Assembly: GCF_020166415.1 (NCBI RefSeq)
Contig: NZ_JAIQXV010000002.1
Span: forward strand, 62,001-126,000
DNA: 64,000 bases
Direction of reading: 5' to 3'
DNA from: Deinococcus multiflagellatus
GTDB taxonomy: Bacteria > Deinococcota > Deinococci > Deinococcales > Deinococcaceae
Of this stretch, positions 9,897 to 20,119 are shown piece by piece. The position numbers and the translations under genes were made by a program. The notes under the pieces are model-generated. The model was not told the origin of the DNA. It worked only from the letters and a program-made list of their open reading frames with translations, and searched no databases. The stretch's first letter is position 1. Every line of letters starts with the position of its first letter.

Positions 9897-12419
9897 ATGT
9901 TCAAAGCCCGCTGGCCGCTGGCCCTCACGCTGTCTGCCCTGCTCATTGGCTGCGGCGCCTCGACTGGAGATTCTGGGGCCACGCCCACCCCGCCGCCGGG
10001 CACCCCGGCACCGACCCCGCAGCCGCCAGCGCCCACCCCGCCCGCCCCCACACCCAGCCAGCCGGGCAGCGCCTGGAGCGACCCGGCCACCTGGGGCGGC
10101 ACGGTGCCGGCGGCGGGTGCCAACGTCACCCTGCCTGCGGGCAAGCGGGTGATTTTGGATGTCTCGCCCCCGGCTCTGACGGGTCTGACCATTCCAGCTG
10201 GGAGCGCCCTGGAATTTGCCGCCAAGAACCTGACCCTGCAAAGCGAATGGATCATGGTGCACGGCGAACTGCGCATTGGCCGCGAGGAGGCGCCCTTTGC
10301 CCACCACGCCGAGATCCGGCTGACCAACACGGTTCCCGGCGAGGACGTGATGGGCATGGGGGACCGCGTGCTGGGCGTGATGGACGGCACGCTGGAACTG
10401 CACGGCCAGCCCCGCCTCGCCTGGACCCGCCTGAGCGCCACCGCCCGCGCCGGCAGCAGCACCCTGACCCTGGAACGCGCCCCCGACTGGAAGGGGGGCG
10501 ACACCCTGACCCTGACGAGCACCGACTTTAACCCCGCCCAGACCGAGCAGGTCACCGTGCAGCGCGTCAGTGGCAATACGGTCACCCTGGGTTCGCCCCT
10601 CAAGTACACCCACTGGGGCGACCCCATCACCGTGTCGGGCCGCGCGGTGAACGAGCGCGCCGAGGTGGGCCTGCTGTCGCGCAACATCGTGGTGGGTGCC
10701 ACCGAGGACGCCGTGCAGAGCCGCGTGGGCGCCCATGTGATGATCATGGGCAAGAGCACGGCCCGTATCGAGGGCACCGAGTTCACCCGCGTGGGGCAGC
10801 TCAATACCCTGCGGCGCTATCCGGTGCATTTTCACCTGCTGGGCAGCGCGGCGGCCTCGTACCTGCGCAGCAGCAGCGTGCACGCCTCGTTTAACCGCTG
10901 CGTGGTGGTGCACGGCACGAGCGACCTGCGAGTGCTGAACAACGTCACCTACGACACGCTGGGCCACTGCATCTTCCTAGAAGACGGCGACGAAACCGGC
11001 AACGTGCTGCAGGGCAACCTTGTGACCCGGGTGAAGGCCCCCGACAGCAAGCAGGGGCAGAACCCGCTGCTGGACAGCGACAAGCGGCCGTCCGGCTACT
11101 GGATCACCAACCCGGCCAACACCGTCAAGGACAACGTGGCGGCGGGCGTGGACGGCACCGGCTTCTGGTACGCCATGCCCCAGCACCCCACCGGCCTGGC
11201 ATCGGGGAAAACCACAGTGTGGCCCCGCCGCACGCCGCTGGGCGAATTCAGCGGCAACGTGGCGCACAGCGGGGACCGGGGCCTGAACGTGGACAACGGC
11301 CCCAAGGCCGACGGCAGCCTCACCGAGACGGTGTACTACGATCCGGTCACCAACCCGGCCGACCCCAAGAGCGCCGCTGTGCCCGCCGTCTTCAGCGATT
11401 TCGTGGCCTACAAGCACCGCGATCATGGCGTGTGGCTGCGCGGGGAAAACCATGTGCTGCAGGGCGCCGTGCTGGCCGACAACGCGGTGGGGGCCACCTT
11501 TGCCTCGCACCTCTCGGTCCTGAAGGGCGGGCTGCTGGTGGGCGAAACCGTGAACGTGGGCCAGCCGGAAAGCTGGGAAGCCAAGGGCGAGGGCGGCCGT
11601 AGCCTGCCCCGCCCGTGGGAAGCGGCGTTTCCCATTCGCGGCTACCAGTTCTACGACGGGCAGGTAAGCATTCAAGACGCTGCCCTGGCCGCTTTTGTGC
11701 CGAACAGCATTCGCAAGGCCAGCGGCCTGGGTTACCTGACCAAGAACGCCTTTCCCCTGAACCCGGCCAACCACGCCCGGGGCCTGACCTGGCTGGACAG
11801 CAGCGTGCGCGTGTATCTGCCCGACCCTCAGGCCGACAAGGACGGCGACAAGGCCGCCACCTTCATGGACACCGACGGCACCGTGACGGGCGCGGCGGGC
11901 CTGAGCGTAACCGGCAGCCCGCTGCTGCGCGCCGCCCCCGACTGCCAGGGCCGCGCGGAGTGGAACGCCAGCGTGTGCACCGGCAGCTACGGCCGCCTGT
12001 GGCTGCAGGATGTCCGGGGCGGCCAGCCCGGCCCGGTGACGGTGGCCGGTCCCCACGGCACCGTGAGCCTGAAGGGCACCCCCGACGCCTACGCCACCGT
12101 GAGCACCACGGCGCGCGTGGGACATGCCTACACCCTGACCCCCACGAACACCACCGCCCAGTGGCGCCTGGGCTTAAGTGGCCGCCAGCCCGGCGACACC
12201 CTGCGCCTGACCCTGCCCGCCACCAGCGAGCCCATCCTGTACCGCGACTGGTGGATTGACAACCGCAACCGCCTGAAGAAGGTGGCCCTGGGCAGCCTGG
12301 ACGCGACCACGGGCGACAGCTACGCCTACGAGGGCGGCCAGCTGCACCTGAAACTGGTGGTGCAACCCGGGCGCGATTACGCGGTGCTGGACGTGTGCAC
12401 GGCGGACCTGTGTAAGTAA
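9897..12419 (+). CDS. G8 domain-containing lipoprotein, CEMIP/TMEM2-like
   Basis: 840 residues. A lipoprotein signal ends in LLIGC (Cys19), then a Pro/Thr/Ala linker (about 20-55). Residues about 58-150 form a G8 domain (WSDPATWGGTVP, VTLPAGKRVILD, EFAAKNLTLQS), the beta-rich domain of the hyaluronan-processing proteins CEMIP and TMEM2. A long right-handed beta-helix with HFHLLGSAAASYLRSSSVHASF follows, typical of that family. Start ATG at 9897 sits 6 nt after a TATGCT -10 box (9885-9890), so the mRNA is likely leaderless. It probably acts on, or binds, an extracellular polysaccharide at the cell surface; the substrate is unknown. The upstream open frame is ignored because it lacks signals. 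Confidence 0.85.
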   Translation: MFKARWPLALTLSALLIGCGASTGDSGATPTPPPGTPAPTPQPPAPTPPAPTPSQPGSAWSDPATWGGTVPAAGANVTLPAGKRVILDVSPPALTGLTIPAGSALEFAAKNLTLQSEWIMVHGELRIGREEAPFAHHAEIRLTNTVPGEDVMGMGDRVLGVMDGTLELHGQPRLAWTRLSATARAGSSTLTLERAPDWKGGDTLTLTSTDFNPAQTEQVTVQRVSGNTVTLGSPLKYTHWGDPITVSGRAVNERAEVGLLSRNIVVGATEDAVQSRVGAHVMIMGKSTARIEGTEFTRVGQLNTLRRYPVHFHLLGSAAASYLRSSSVHASFNRCVVVHGTSDLRVLNNVTYDTLGHCIFLEDGDETGNVLQGNLVTRVKAPDSKQGQNPLLDSDKRPSGYWITNPANTVKDNVAAGVDGTGFWYAMPQHPTGLASGKTTVWPRRTPLGEFSGNVAHSGDRGLNVDNGPKADGSLTETVYYDPVTNPADPKSAAVPAVFSDFVAYKHRDHGVWLRGENHVLQGAVLADNAVGATFASHLSVLKGGLLVGETVNVGQPESWEAKGEGGRSLPRPWEAAFPIRGYQFYDGQVSIQDAALAAFVPNSIRKASGLGYLTKNAFPLNPANHARGLTWLDSSVRVYLPDPQADKDGDKAATFMDTDGTVTGAAGLSVTGSPLLRAAPDCQGRAEWNASVCTGSYGRLWLQDVRGGQPGPVTVAGPHGTVSLKGTPDAYATVSTTARVGHAYTLTPTNTTAQWRLGLSGRQPGDTLRLTLPATSEPILYRDWWIDNRNRLKKVALGSLDATTGDSYAYEGGQLHLKLVVQPGRDYAVLDVCTADLCK

Positions 12420-12430
12420 GGGCTGGGGGC

Positions 12431-12486
12431 CATGGGCCATGAGCTTTGGGGGGTGCCCCAGGGCTCATAGCTCATGGCTCATGGCC
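12431..12486. repeat. CATGGCTCATGGCC-type palindromic intergenic repeat, copy 1
   Basis: Alternating CCATGGGCCATGAGC and GCTCATGGCTCATGGCC arms around a G/C-rich loop, filling the gap between two convergent genes. Similar copies lie at 13491-13516 and 21701-21770. Probably a fold-back terminator for both genes. Confidence 0.7.
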
Positions 12487-12491
12487 TCCTC

Positions 12492-13436
12492 TTACAGGTA
12501 CACCAGGCAGCCGCGTGCGGCCAGTGCCGCGAAGGCGTCTGGGACGTGCTCCAGCTGGTTCCAGCGCAGGTCCAGCTTGCGCAACCGGGGCAGGGTGGCC
12601 AGGGCCTCCGGCACGCGGGTCAGGCGGTTGGCGCGCAGGTCCAGCTCTTCCAGGTTCTGCCAGCCGTTCAGCGTGGCGGGGAGAGCCTGCAACTGGTTGA
12701 ACCTCAGGTCCAGGCGGCGCAGGGCGCTCAGGCCGCCGAGGGTGTCCGGCAGCGTGCCTAGGGCGTTGCCCTGCAGGTTCAGCACCTCCAGCGCCCCGCA
12801 GTGCCCCAGGGTGTCGGGCAGGGTGGTCAGCGCGTTGTTCATGGCGTGCAGTTCCCGCAGGGCGCTCAGGGTGCCCACGCTGGCGGGCAGGGTCCTCAGG
12901 CGATTGCCGTACACACGCAGTTCGGTGAGGGCTGCCAGCTCTCCCAGCCAGTCCGGCAGCTCGGTCAGCCTATTGTCGGTGGCGTTCAGGTACCACAGGC
13001 CCTGCAGCGTGCGCATGGAGGCTGGCAGCGTGCTCAGGCGGTTGTGGCTGAGGTACAGGAACTGCAGTTCCGGCAGGCCCGCAAACACGTCGGGCAGGGT
13101 GGTCAGCTCATTGTGACCCAGGTCCAGCATGGTCAGGGCCGACAGGGTCCCCAGGGCCCCGGGCAGCGCACCCAGGCGGTTGGCCGAGAGGTTGAGGGTG
13201 CGCAGCCCCCGCAGCCGCCACACCCAGTCGGGCACGGTGGTCAGCCGGTTGTCGTACACGCTGAAGACGGTGGTGGCCGGGGCCGGGTGGGGGTCCTGGG
13301 GCAGCTGCTCCAGCCCCAGGCTGTCCAGATTGAGGTGCGTGAGGGCCGACCAGTCCGGCAGGCTCAGCAGGGCCCGGCCACGCACCTCTGGGTGATGTTG
13401 GTGGGCCAGGGGCGGCAGGGCAGGGGCAGGCGCCAT
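12492..13436 (-). CDS. Leucine-rich repeat protein
   Basis: 314 residues made almost entirely of about eleven 23-residue leucine-rich repeats of the form LxxLxLxxNxLxxLPxxhxxL (for example [20 protein letters not shown]). Each repeat adds one turn of a solenoid used for protein-protein contacts. No signal peptide, transmembrane segment or catalytic domain is attached, so it is probably a cytoplasmic binding protein. ATG at 13436 lies 6 nt after a TAGGCT -10 box (13443-13448), a leaderless start. The partner is unknown. Confidence 0.92.
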   Translation of the reverse strand: MAPAPALPPLAHQHHPEVRGRALLSLPDWSALTHLNLDSLGLEQLPQDPHPAPATTVFSVYDNRLTTVPDWVWRLRGLRTLNLSANRLGALPGALGTLSALTMLDLGHNELTTLPDVFAGLPELQFLYLSHNRLSTLPASMRTLQGLWYLNATDNRLTELPDWLGELAALTELRVYGNRLRTLPASVGTLSALRELHAMNNALTTLPDTLGHCGALEVLNLQGNALGTLPDTLGGLSALRRLDLRFNQLQALPATLNGWQNLEELDLRANRLTRVPEALATLPRLRKLDLRWNQLEHVPDAFAALAARGCLVYL

Positions 13437-13490
13437 ACCGCGAGCCTATCCGAGCGGCACGGCAAAGGCGCCCCTATGTGCGGGGCGCCC

Positions 13491-13516
13491 CATGGCTCAT
13501 GGCCCAAAGCCCATGG
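13491..13516. repeat. CATGGCTCATGGCC-type repeat, copy 2
   Basis: CCATGGCTCATGGCCCAAAG followed by CCCATGG, between the LRR gene and the SDR gene on the same strand. Shares its core with the copies at 12431 and 21701. Confidence 0.6.
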
Positions 13517-13519
13517 CCC

Positions 13520-14362
<843 letters not shown>

Positions 14363-14380
14363 GGGAGCTCCTTTTTAGGG

Positions 14381-14415
14381 GGTCTAAGGGTCGAAGAGTC
14401 TAAGGGTCTAAGGGA
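14381..14415. repeat. TAAGGGTC-type direct repeat, copy 1
   Basis: Repeated units CTAAGGGTC-GAAGAGT-CTAAGGGTC-TAAGGG upstream of the SDR gene. A longer version with an inverted arm is found at 39388-39510. Confidence 0.65.
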
Positions 14416-14507
14416 AGTGCGGGCGGGTGTTGAAAGTGGGGGAGGTTGGTCAGGGGAGGGCCGTGGGGGACCAGCCCAGGTCGTTCGGAGTCAACCTGGG
14501 CTTGACC

Positions 14508-15257
14508 CTATGAGCCACGCCCCTTGAGGGCATTCATCAGGCCGTCCGCCGTCATGTGCTGGGCGTTCCAGGCCACCGCCTGCTGCAGGCCCTCGGCGTG
14601 GGGCAGTTCGGCACTCAGGGCGCGTTTGGTGCCTTCCAGGGCGCGGGGGGGCAGCTGGGCCAGGGTGTCGGCCAGGGCCCCCGCGCGGGCAAACAGGGCC
14701 TCGGGGGTGGGCAGCACCTCGGTCACCAGGCCCCAGCGTTCGGCGGCAGCGGCGTCAATGGGTTCGCCGGTCAGGGCGAGGTGCGCCGCGCGGCCCCGGC
14801 CCACCAGCCCCGGCAGGCGCTGCAGGCCGCCCAGGTCGGCGGTGATGCCCAGTTTCACTTCCGGCAGACTGAACCGGGCGTCCGCGCTGCACAGGCGCAG
14901 GTCGCAGGCGCTGATCAGTTCCAGGCCCGCGCCAATGCACCAGCCATGCACCGCCGCGATCACCGGAATGGGCAGGGCGGCCAGGCCCTCAATGGCCGCG
15001 TGCATCTCGGCCACCACGGCCGCGAACGCCTCGGGCTGGCCCAGGGCCGGGGCGATGACCGGCGCGGTGGCCTTCACGTCCAGCCCCGCGCTGAACCACT
15101 CCTGGCCGCGCACGATCAGCACGCGCGCGCCCCCCAGCCCGGCCAGGGCAGGCGGCACCTCGCGCCAGAACGCCGGGCCCAGGGCGCCTTTTTTCGAGGT
15201 GATGGTGAGGGTGGCGACCTCGCCCGCGCGGCCCAGGTGCACGCTTGTGTTGGTCAT
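14508..15257 (-). CDS. Enoyl-CoA hydratase/isomerase family protein, possibly dienoyl-CoA isomerase
   Basis: 249 residues, crotonase fold. The oxyanion-hole segments are present ([30 protein letters not shown]). The catalytic stretch [19 protein letters not shown] keeps a Glu and an Asp at the places used by delta3,5-delta2,4-dienoyl-CoA isomerase (ECH1), and the following GLQRLP is typical of that subgroup. Together with the adjacent 2,4-dienoyl-CoA reductase-like gene this suggests a step in oxidation of polyunsaturated acyl chains. ATG at 15257 is 7 nt after TAAAGT (15265-15270), so a leaderless start is preferred over the GTG nine bases upstream. Substrate is inferred. Confidence 0.85.
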   Translation of the reverse strand: MTNTSVHLGRAGEVATLTITSKKGALGPAFWREVPPALAGLGGARVLIVRGQEWFSAGLDVKATAPVIAPALGQPEAFAAVVAEMHAAIEGLAALPIPVIAAVHGWCIGAGLELISACDLRLCSADARFSLPEVKLGITADLGGLQRLPGLVGRGRAAHLALTGEPIDAAAAERWGLVTEVLPTPEALFARAGALADTLAQLPPRALEGTKRALSAELPHAEGLQQAVAWNAQHMTADGLMNALKGRGS

Positions 15258-15349
15258 GGGGCCCACTTTACCCCGCCGCGCTGGACTCGGTTCAAAATGT
15301 CCGGGTCTGGGCCCTAGCGGCGGCGGGGCCCTGCTCTAGAATGCCGGTC

Positions 15350-16939
15350 GTGTCGGTGCCGCCCTCTGCCCCTGACCGGCTGGCCGCCCACCCGGCGGAC
15401 GGGGCGCGGCCCGCGCTGCGGGACCATCTGCTGCGGCCCCTGCTCACGCCGTTTGTGCTGCTGTTGGGGGTGGGCGCGGCGGTGGTATATGGGGTGGGGC
15501 GCAACGATCAGGCGCTGCAGCGGGTGCTGGACGCCCAGGCCCGGACCCAGCTCATCAGTGAACTGACGGGTCAGGTGGCGGCCATGGAAAACGGGCAGCG
15601 CGGCTTCGTGATCACGGGGCAAAGCCGCTTTCTGGCCCCCTATCAGGAAGCGCAGGCGTCCTTTCAGGCGGCGGCCTACGCCCTGCACGACCTCAGCGTG
15701 GACGAGGCCCAGCGCCTCACCCTGGGACAGGTGCAGACCCTGGTGGGCCGCTGGCAGCAAGAAGCGGCGCAGCCCGAAATCCAGGCGCGGCTGGGGTCGC
15801 TGCAGGCGGCGGCCGGGCTGGTGGCCCAGGGGCGGGGCCGGGTGATTCTGGAACGGGCGCGGGGGGTGCTGGCCGTGCTGGCGAGTCAGGAAAATGCGCG
15901 CCTGAGTGAGGCCACGCGCCAGAGTCAGGCCACCCTGAACGCGGTGCGCTGGGTCAGCGTGGGGGGGCTGTTGCTGGGCATGGCGCTGCTGGTGGCCACC
16001 GCCACGCGCGTGGCGCGCACCGTGGGCCGCCACGTGCAAGAGCTGAATGTGGCCGCCCAGGACATGGCGCGCGGCGAGTACGCCCGCCGGATGCCGGGCA
16101 GCCCCGTGCAGGAGCTGGCGGTGCTGGGCGCGCAGTTTGACCTCATGGCCCAGGCGGTGCAAGAGCGCGAGCAGCAGTTGCGGCGCAGTGCCCAGGCGCT
16201 GGAACGCAGCAACGAGCAACTGGCGCGCAGCAACCGCGAACTGGAGCAGTTTGCTTATGTGGCGTCGCACGACCTGCAAGAGCCGCTGCGCACCATTGGC
16301 AGCTACACCGAACTGCTCGCCCGGCGCTACGCGGGGCAACTCGATGAGCGCGCCGACCAGTACATCGCCTTTACCACCGCCGCCACCCAGCGCCTGAAAA
16401 CCCTGATTCAGGACCTGCTGAGCTACTCGCGCGTGCGCCGCACCCAGCGCTTTTTTGTGCCCACCGATGTGGGGGCGCTGGTTGGTGGCGTGCTGGCCGA
16501 CCTGCACGCCCAGATTGAGGCCGCTGGGGCCCAGGTGGAGGTGGGGTCGCTTCCCACCGTCACCAGCCACCCGGAGCTGCTGCGCCAGGCCCTGCAGAAC
16601 CTGATCAGCAACGCCCTGAAATTCCGCGCCCCGGACCGCCCGGCCCAGGTCCGCATTTCGGCGGCGCAGCAGGAAGGCCGCTGGGTGCTGAGCGTGCAGG
16701 ACAACGGCATTGGCATTGCCCCGGAGTACCACGAACGAATTTTTGGGGTGTTTCAGCGGCTGCACAGCGCCGACGCCTATCCAGGCAGCGGCATTGGGCT
16801 GTCGGTGGCCCGCGCCGTGGCCGAGGCCCTGGGCGCCGAACTGCGGCTAAGCAGTGCGCCGGATCAGGGCAGCACCTTCTCTCTGGCCCTGCCCGTGCGC
16901 CCCCCCGCAGACCCCAGCCCCGAGGGCACAGGGGTTTGA
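15350..16939 (+). CDS. CHASE3 sensor histidine kinase (orphan)
   Basis: 529 residues. Two membrane segments (about 25-45 and 200-222) flank a CHASE3 sensor domain with MENGQRGFVITGQSRFLAPY. A HAMP domain, a short coiled coil, HisKA (FAYVASHDLQEPLRTIGSY with the phospho-acceptor His) and HATPase_c (LQNLISNALKFR; DNGIGI; GSGIGLSVARA) follow. It should autophosphorylate in response to an envelope signal and pass phosphate to a response regulator, but no regulator gene is adjacent. GTG at 15350 lies 7 nt after TAGAAT (15337-15342); the ATG at 15341 overlaps that -10 box and is less likely. Divergent from the crotonase gene. Confidence 0.93.
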   Translation: MSVPPSAPDRLAAHPADGARPALRDHLLRPLLTPFVLLLGVGAAVVYGVGRNDQALQRVLDAQARTQLISELTGQVAAMENGQRGFVITGQSRFLAPYQEAQASFQAAAYALHDLSVDEAQRLTLGQVQTLVGRWQQEAAQPEIQARLGSLQAAAGLVAQGRGRVILERARGVLAVLASQENARLSEATRQSQATLNAVRWVSVGGLLLGMALLVATATRVARTVGRHVQELNVAAQDMARGEYARRMPGSPVQELAVLGAQFDLMAQAVQEREQQLRRSAQALERSNEQLARSNRELEQFAYVASHDLQEPLRTIGSYTELLARRYAGQLDERADQYIAFTTAATQRLKTLIQDLLSYSRVRRTQRFFVPTDVGALVGGVLADLHAQIEAAGAQVEVGSLPTVTSHPELLRQALQNLISNALKFRAPDRPAQVRISAAQQEGRWVLSVQDNGIGIAPEYHERIFGVFQRLHSADAYPGSGIGLSVARAVAEALGAELRLSSAPDQGSTFSLALPVRPPADPSPEGTGV

Positions 16940-17340
16940 ACGTCCAGGGCGGCACACACAGCAGCGCCAGTTGCAGCACACAGGTCAGGACATCGCGGTA
17001 ACCACCAGCGGCGGAGAAGCACTTTAGACGACTTCCGAAACATTCCATCACATGTTCCGGCGTTTTTCCGACCAAGGGGACGCGCAGAGCGGCCCCGCAG
17101 AGAAGAAAAAAGGCGAATGTCCGGGCATTGGGCTGACGCAGCGCCGAGGGCGGGGAACAGCCACTTCTTTCTGGCTGTTCCAGAAATGGGCGGCAGTTCG
17201 GATCAGGGCCCGTGAGATGGCTCTAGGGGCGGGCCATCACGCCAGCACTGCGTTCAGCGGCCATGTTCCGGCTGAGCCAGCCAACGACCGACCCCCCGAC
17301 GGGCTGCAACCGCCGGGGGGCCTGGGGGATCAGGGGGAGT
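16940..17340. other. 400-bp intergenic region with one hairpin
   Basis: No convincing gene. A perfect 10-bp stem GGAACAGCCA/TGGCTGTTCC with an 8-nt loop stands at 17154-17181, without a clear T-tract. Near 17025-17045 is AGACGACTTCCGAAA, similar to elements at 42836 and 62371. Confidence 0.5.
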
Positions 17341-17931
17341 TTACATCGAGCTGCCGGTGGAGCCCATGGGGCGGCGGTTCATGCCGCTGTCGTCCATGAT
17401 CTGGCCCCCGTGACGGGCGGCGGTGGCCTGCACGGCGTCAAAGGGCACGCTGTCTTCCACGCCCACCACGCGGCCACCACTGTTCATGGTGCTGTGCATG
17501 TGGTCGTAAGAGGTGTGGTCCACCTCGTAGGTGTCTTCCATGCTGGTGCGGCCGTCGTGGTTCTCGTCCACGCCCATCGCGCCGCCCGTGGCGCCCACCG
17601 CCGCGCCCACGCCGGAGCCCAGCGCGGTCATGCCCAGGATCACGGGCAGGGCGAGGCCGCCCGTCGCCACCACGGCGCCCGAGGCCAGCACGCCGGCCAC
17701 AGCCCCGGCCACGGCGCCCACGCCGGTGCCCTTCACGGCGCCGGCGCCGGCATCTTCAGCGCCCGCGCTGGCGTCGGCGGTCACGGTGTCGGTGGTGGTC
17801 GTCGTGGTGCTGGTGCCGCCGCTGCGCATGTAGCTGGCGCGGCCCAGGGTGGGGGCCACGAGGCCCTGCTGCTGCATGTCGGCAATGAAGGCGTCGGCGG
17901 CGGCAACGGTCGGGAACATGACGTGTTTCAT
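17341..17931 (-). CDS. Glycine-zipper protein of unknown function
   Basis: 196 residues. The N-terminus (KHVMFPTVAAADAFIADMQQ) resembles the start of general-stress YflT-type domains that handle a numeric helix-strand pair. A Ser/Thr-rich linker is followed by a long Gly/Ala hydrophobic stretch (about 65-125, GAVAGAVAGVLASGAVVATG) typical of glycine-zipper membrane segments. The C-terminus is polar and contains DENHDGRTSMEDTYEV. A GGGAGG ribosome site lies directly before the ATG. Probably membrane-associated and stress-related, but this is inference. Confidence 0.75.
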   Translation of the reverse strand: MKHVMFPTVAAADAFIADMQQQGLVAPTLGRASYMRSGGTSTTTTTTDTVTADASAGAEDAGAGAVKGTGVGAVAGAVAGVLASGAVVATGGLALPVILGMTALGSGVGAAVGATGGAMGVDENHDGRTSMEDTYEVDHTSYDHMHSTMNSGGRVVGVEDSVPFDAVQATAARHGGQIMDDSGMNRRPMGSTGSSM

Positions 17932-18171
17932 GCCTCCCAGTGTTCACGCCACCTGCACCCCCTTCCATGAGAGCCCGCGCAACGGGCATTGGGGCGACCC
18001 TGAGACCACCCTGAGACGCACCTCACAAAGCTCAGCATCTGGCCTTCAGGCGTGGCGCATGCCGGGCAGGCGGGGCTGGATTTCAGCGGGTTCTGCGTGC
18101 AGTGGGGCGCTGCATGGCGGCACCGAAGCGCGGCCCAGACCGCAGAAGGTCGCGGGCCCTCTCCTGCCGGC

Positions 18172-19059
18172 CTACCCCACCTGCTGCGCTTCAAACAGCC
18201 GGGCCGGGCGCACAAAGTCGTCCTGGGAGGCCACCAGCTGAATCTCGCGCGTGCCCGCAAGGTGGGTGCGCTGCAGCAGGGCGTAGAGCGCGCTCATGGC
18301 GAGGCTCAGGGCGCTGTCGGGGCGACCACTGTGCAGGTAATGCCCGAAAAACAGCGCGGCAATCGCGTCGCCCGTGCCGTTGCGAGGGGGGTCCAGGGGC
18401 AGCAGGGGCGTGCGGCACAGCCACGCGCCGTCCTCGCCCACCACCAGGGTTTCAATACTGCCCTCGGGGGCGCCGCTGCGCACCAGACTGGTGAGAAGCA
18501 CCAGCCGGGGCCCCCCGGCGCGCATCCGCTCCCGTAGGGCGCGCGCGGCGTTCAGGGCCTGTTCCAGCGTCTCCACTGTGTGGCCAGTCAGCAGTTCCAG
18601 CTCGAACTGGTTGGGGGTCAGAATGTCCGCTTCGGGCACCGCCTGGGCCCCGATCAGGTCCGGCAGTTCGGGGCGCACGAACACGCCCCGGCCCACATCG
18701 CCCATCACGGGGTCGCAGCAGTACAGGGCCTGCGGGTTGGCGGCGCGCACCCGGCGCACGGCGTCCACCACCGCCGCCACCGTGCCCTCGCTGCCCATGT
18801 ACCCACTGAGCACCGCGTGGCACTCCGGCAGCGCGCCGCGCGCCTCGATGCCGTCAATCAGTTCGGCCACCAGTTCGGGCGGAAAGACCGTGCCAGTCCA
18901 GGCGCCGTAACCGGTGTGGTTGGAAAACTGCACCGTGTGAATGGCCCAGACCTCAAAGCCCAGCCGCTGCAGCGGAAACACGGCGGCGGCGTTGCCCACG
19001 TGCCCGTAGCTGACCCACGACTGTATGGACAGGATGTTTCTTGGCGGCCCTTGCGTCAT
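18172..19059 (-). CDS. pdxY: Pyridoxal kinase
   Basis: 295 residues. Phosphorylates pyridoxal with ATP to make pyridoxal 5'-phosphate in the vitamin B6 salvage pathway. Ribokinase-type fold: [20 protein letters not shown] at the N-terminus, [20 protein letters not shown], and the catalytic anion-hole motif [15 protein letters not shown] at 19059 stands 7 nt after TATCCT (19067-19072), a leaderless start; the longer frame upstream is antisense to another gene and is not used. The 240 bp downstream to 17931 hold nothing recognisable. Confidence 0.95.
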   Translation of the reverse strand: MTQGPPRNILSIQSWVSYGHVGNAAAVFPLQRLGFEVWAIHTVQFSNHTGYGAWTGTVFPPELVAELIDGIEARGALPECHAVLSGYMGSEGTVAAVVDAVRRVRAANPQALYCCDPVMGDVGRGVFVRPELPDLIGAQAVPEADILTPNQFELELLTGHTVETLEQALNAARALRERMRAGGPRLVLLTSLVRSGAPEGSIETLVVGEDGAWLCRTPLLPLDPPRNGTGDAIAALFFGHYLHSGRPDSALSLAMSALYALLQRTHLAGTREIQLVASQDDFVRPARLFEAQQVG

Positions 19060-19351
19060 GCCGCCCAGGATACGGCGGGGGGCGGCGGCGAAAATATCTG
19101 CCCTGCCTGATCGCCGGTTTCCGGGCGGAGGGCGCGGGAAAAGAGACGGTGTTTCGGGCCTGGAACTCGAACCGCATCGCCGGCCAAAAGATGTGCCGCG
19201 TCCCCAGCGGTTCCGGGCGGGTCTGCCACACCGGATGAAGCCCCCTTGAGCCTTCTGAAGGACCCCGCCCAGTGAGGAGGCCCCAGCACCTGAACCGGGC
19301 TTCATATGCGCTGGGCTGGCCCCCCGGATACTTCGCACAACGGAGGCTGAC

Positions 19352-19870
19352 ATGAAACGACTGCTGCTCACCCTGGCCCTGCTGAGTGCCGCTGCCCTGG
19401 CCCAGACCGACACGACGAACACCACCGACCCCGCCGCCAGCACCACCGACCTGAGCACCTCCACGGGGACCGACACCACCGGAGAAACAGGCACAGGCGA
19501 GGCGAGCACCAGCGACACCGGGACCACCGATACGGCCACGGGCGATACGGGCACGGGCGACACGGGGACGGGCGACACCGGCATCGGCGACACCGGAGCG
19601 ACCGAGACCGGCACCACGGACATGGGCACTACGGACATGGGCACGACCGATGCGGGCACCACCGGAACCGAGCCCAGCACCGACAGCTCGGAGATTGGCA
19701 CCCCGGCAGAGACGGCCGTCGGCAGCGAAAGCGGCGCCCCGGGCAGCACCAGCATGGTTCAGGGCGACACGCGTGGCAATCCCTTTCCCTGGGGCCTGCT
19801 GGGGTTGCTGGGCCTGGGCGGGCTGATGGGCCGGGCGGCAGCGCAGCGGCGCGGACCGGGCCGGGCGTAA
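19352..19870 (+). CDS. Secreted Thr/Gly/Asp-repeat protein with WGxxGxxG C-terminal anchor
   Basis: 172 residues. Signal peptide cleaved after about residue 17 ([10 protein letters not shown]). The middle (20-125) is a degenerate repeat of T-G-T-D/T-G-D-T units without hydrophobic core, so it should be extended. The C-terminus [20 protein letters not shown] followed by QRR is a WGxxGxxG-type sorting/anchor tail: short hydrophobic helix then arginines. Likely a surface or periplasmic spacer protein. GGAGG lies about 7 nt upstream of the ATG. Repeat DNA makes it prone to length variation. Confidence 0.75.
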   Translation: MKRLLLTLALLSAAALAQTDTTNTTDPAASTTDLSTSTGTDTTGETGTGEASTSDTGTTDTATGDTGTGDTGTGDTGIGDTGATETGTTDMGTTDMGTTDAGTTGTEPSTDSSEIGTPAETAVGSESGAPGSTSMVQGDTRGNPFPWGLLGLLGLGGLMGRAAAQRRGPGRA

Positions 19871-19951
19871 ACGGGCGCAGGGCCCGGCACAGAGCGGCGT
19901 TTCGTCTGGGAGAGGGGCCTTTCTGGCTCCTCTTTCCTTCTGGACGCTGAC

Positions 19952-20072
19952 AGCGGTTGGCGTTGAGGAGGGAAGGGACGCCCTCAACGCCAACCGCCGT
20001 CTATCGCAGTCACTCGCGCCGCTCGCCCCACACGACCTGAAAGGTTCACCCTGAGGTCTTGTGGGGACCGCT
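19952..20072. repeat. Palindrome-ended intergenic element, copy A
   Basis: Bounded by AGCGGT and ACCGCT. Inside, TTGGCGTTGAGG pairs perfectly with CCTCAACGCCAA. The right half (CGCAGTCACTCGCGCCGCTCG ... GGTTCACC ... GGGGACCGCT) matches the copy at 47819-47951. No coding capacity. Confidence 0.75.
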
Positions 20073-20119
20073 CTGAATGCCAATCCTGGTTAGCGCCTCA
20101 GCCGCTCTGGGCTTTGCGT

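Noticed and set aside
17052..17399. 115-codon plus-strand frame in the 400-bp gap
   Set aside because: No ribosome site, no -10 at the right distance, arginine/proline-rich composition and overlap with the glycine-zipper gene.
19150..19200. Sequence CTGGAACTCGAACCGCA looking like the T-arm of a minus-strand tRNA
   Set aside because: No matching acceptor, D or anticodon stems around it.
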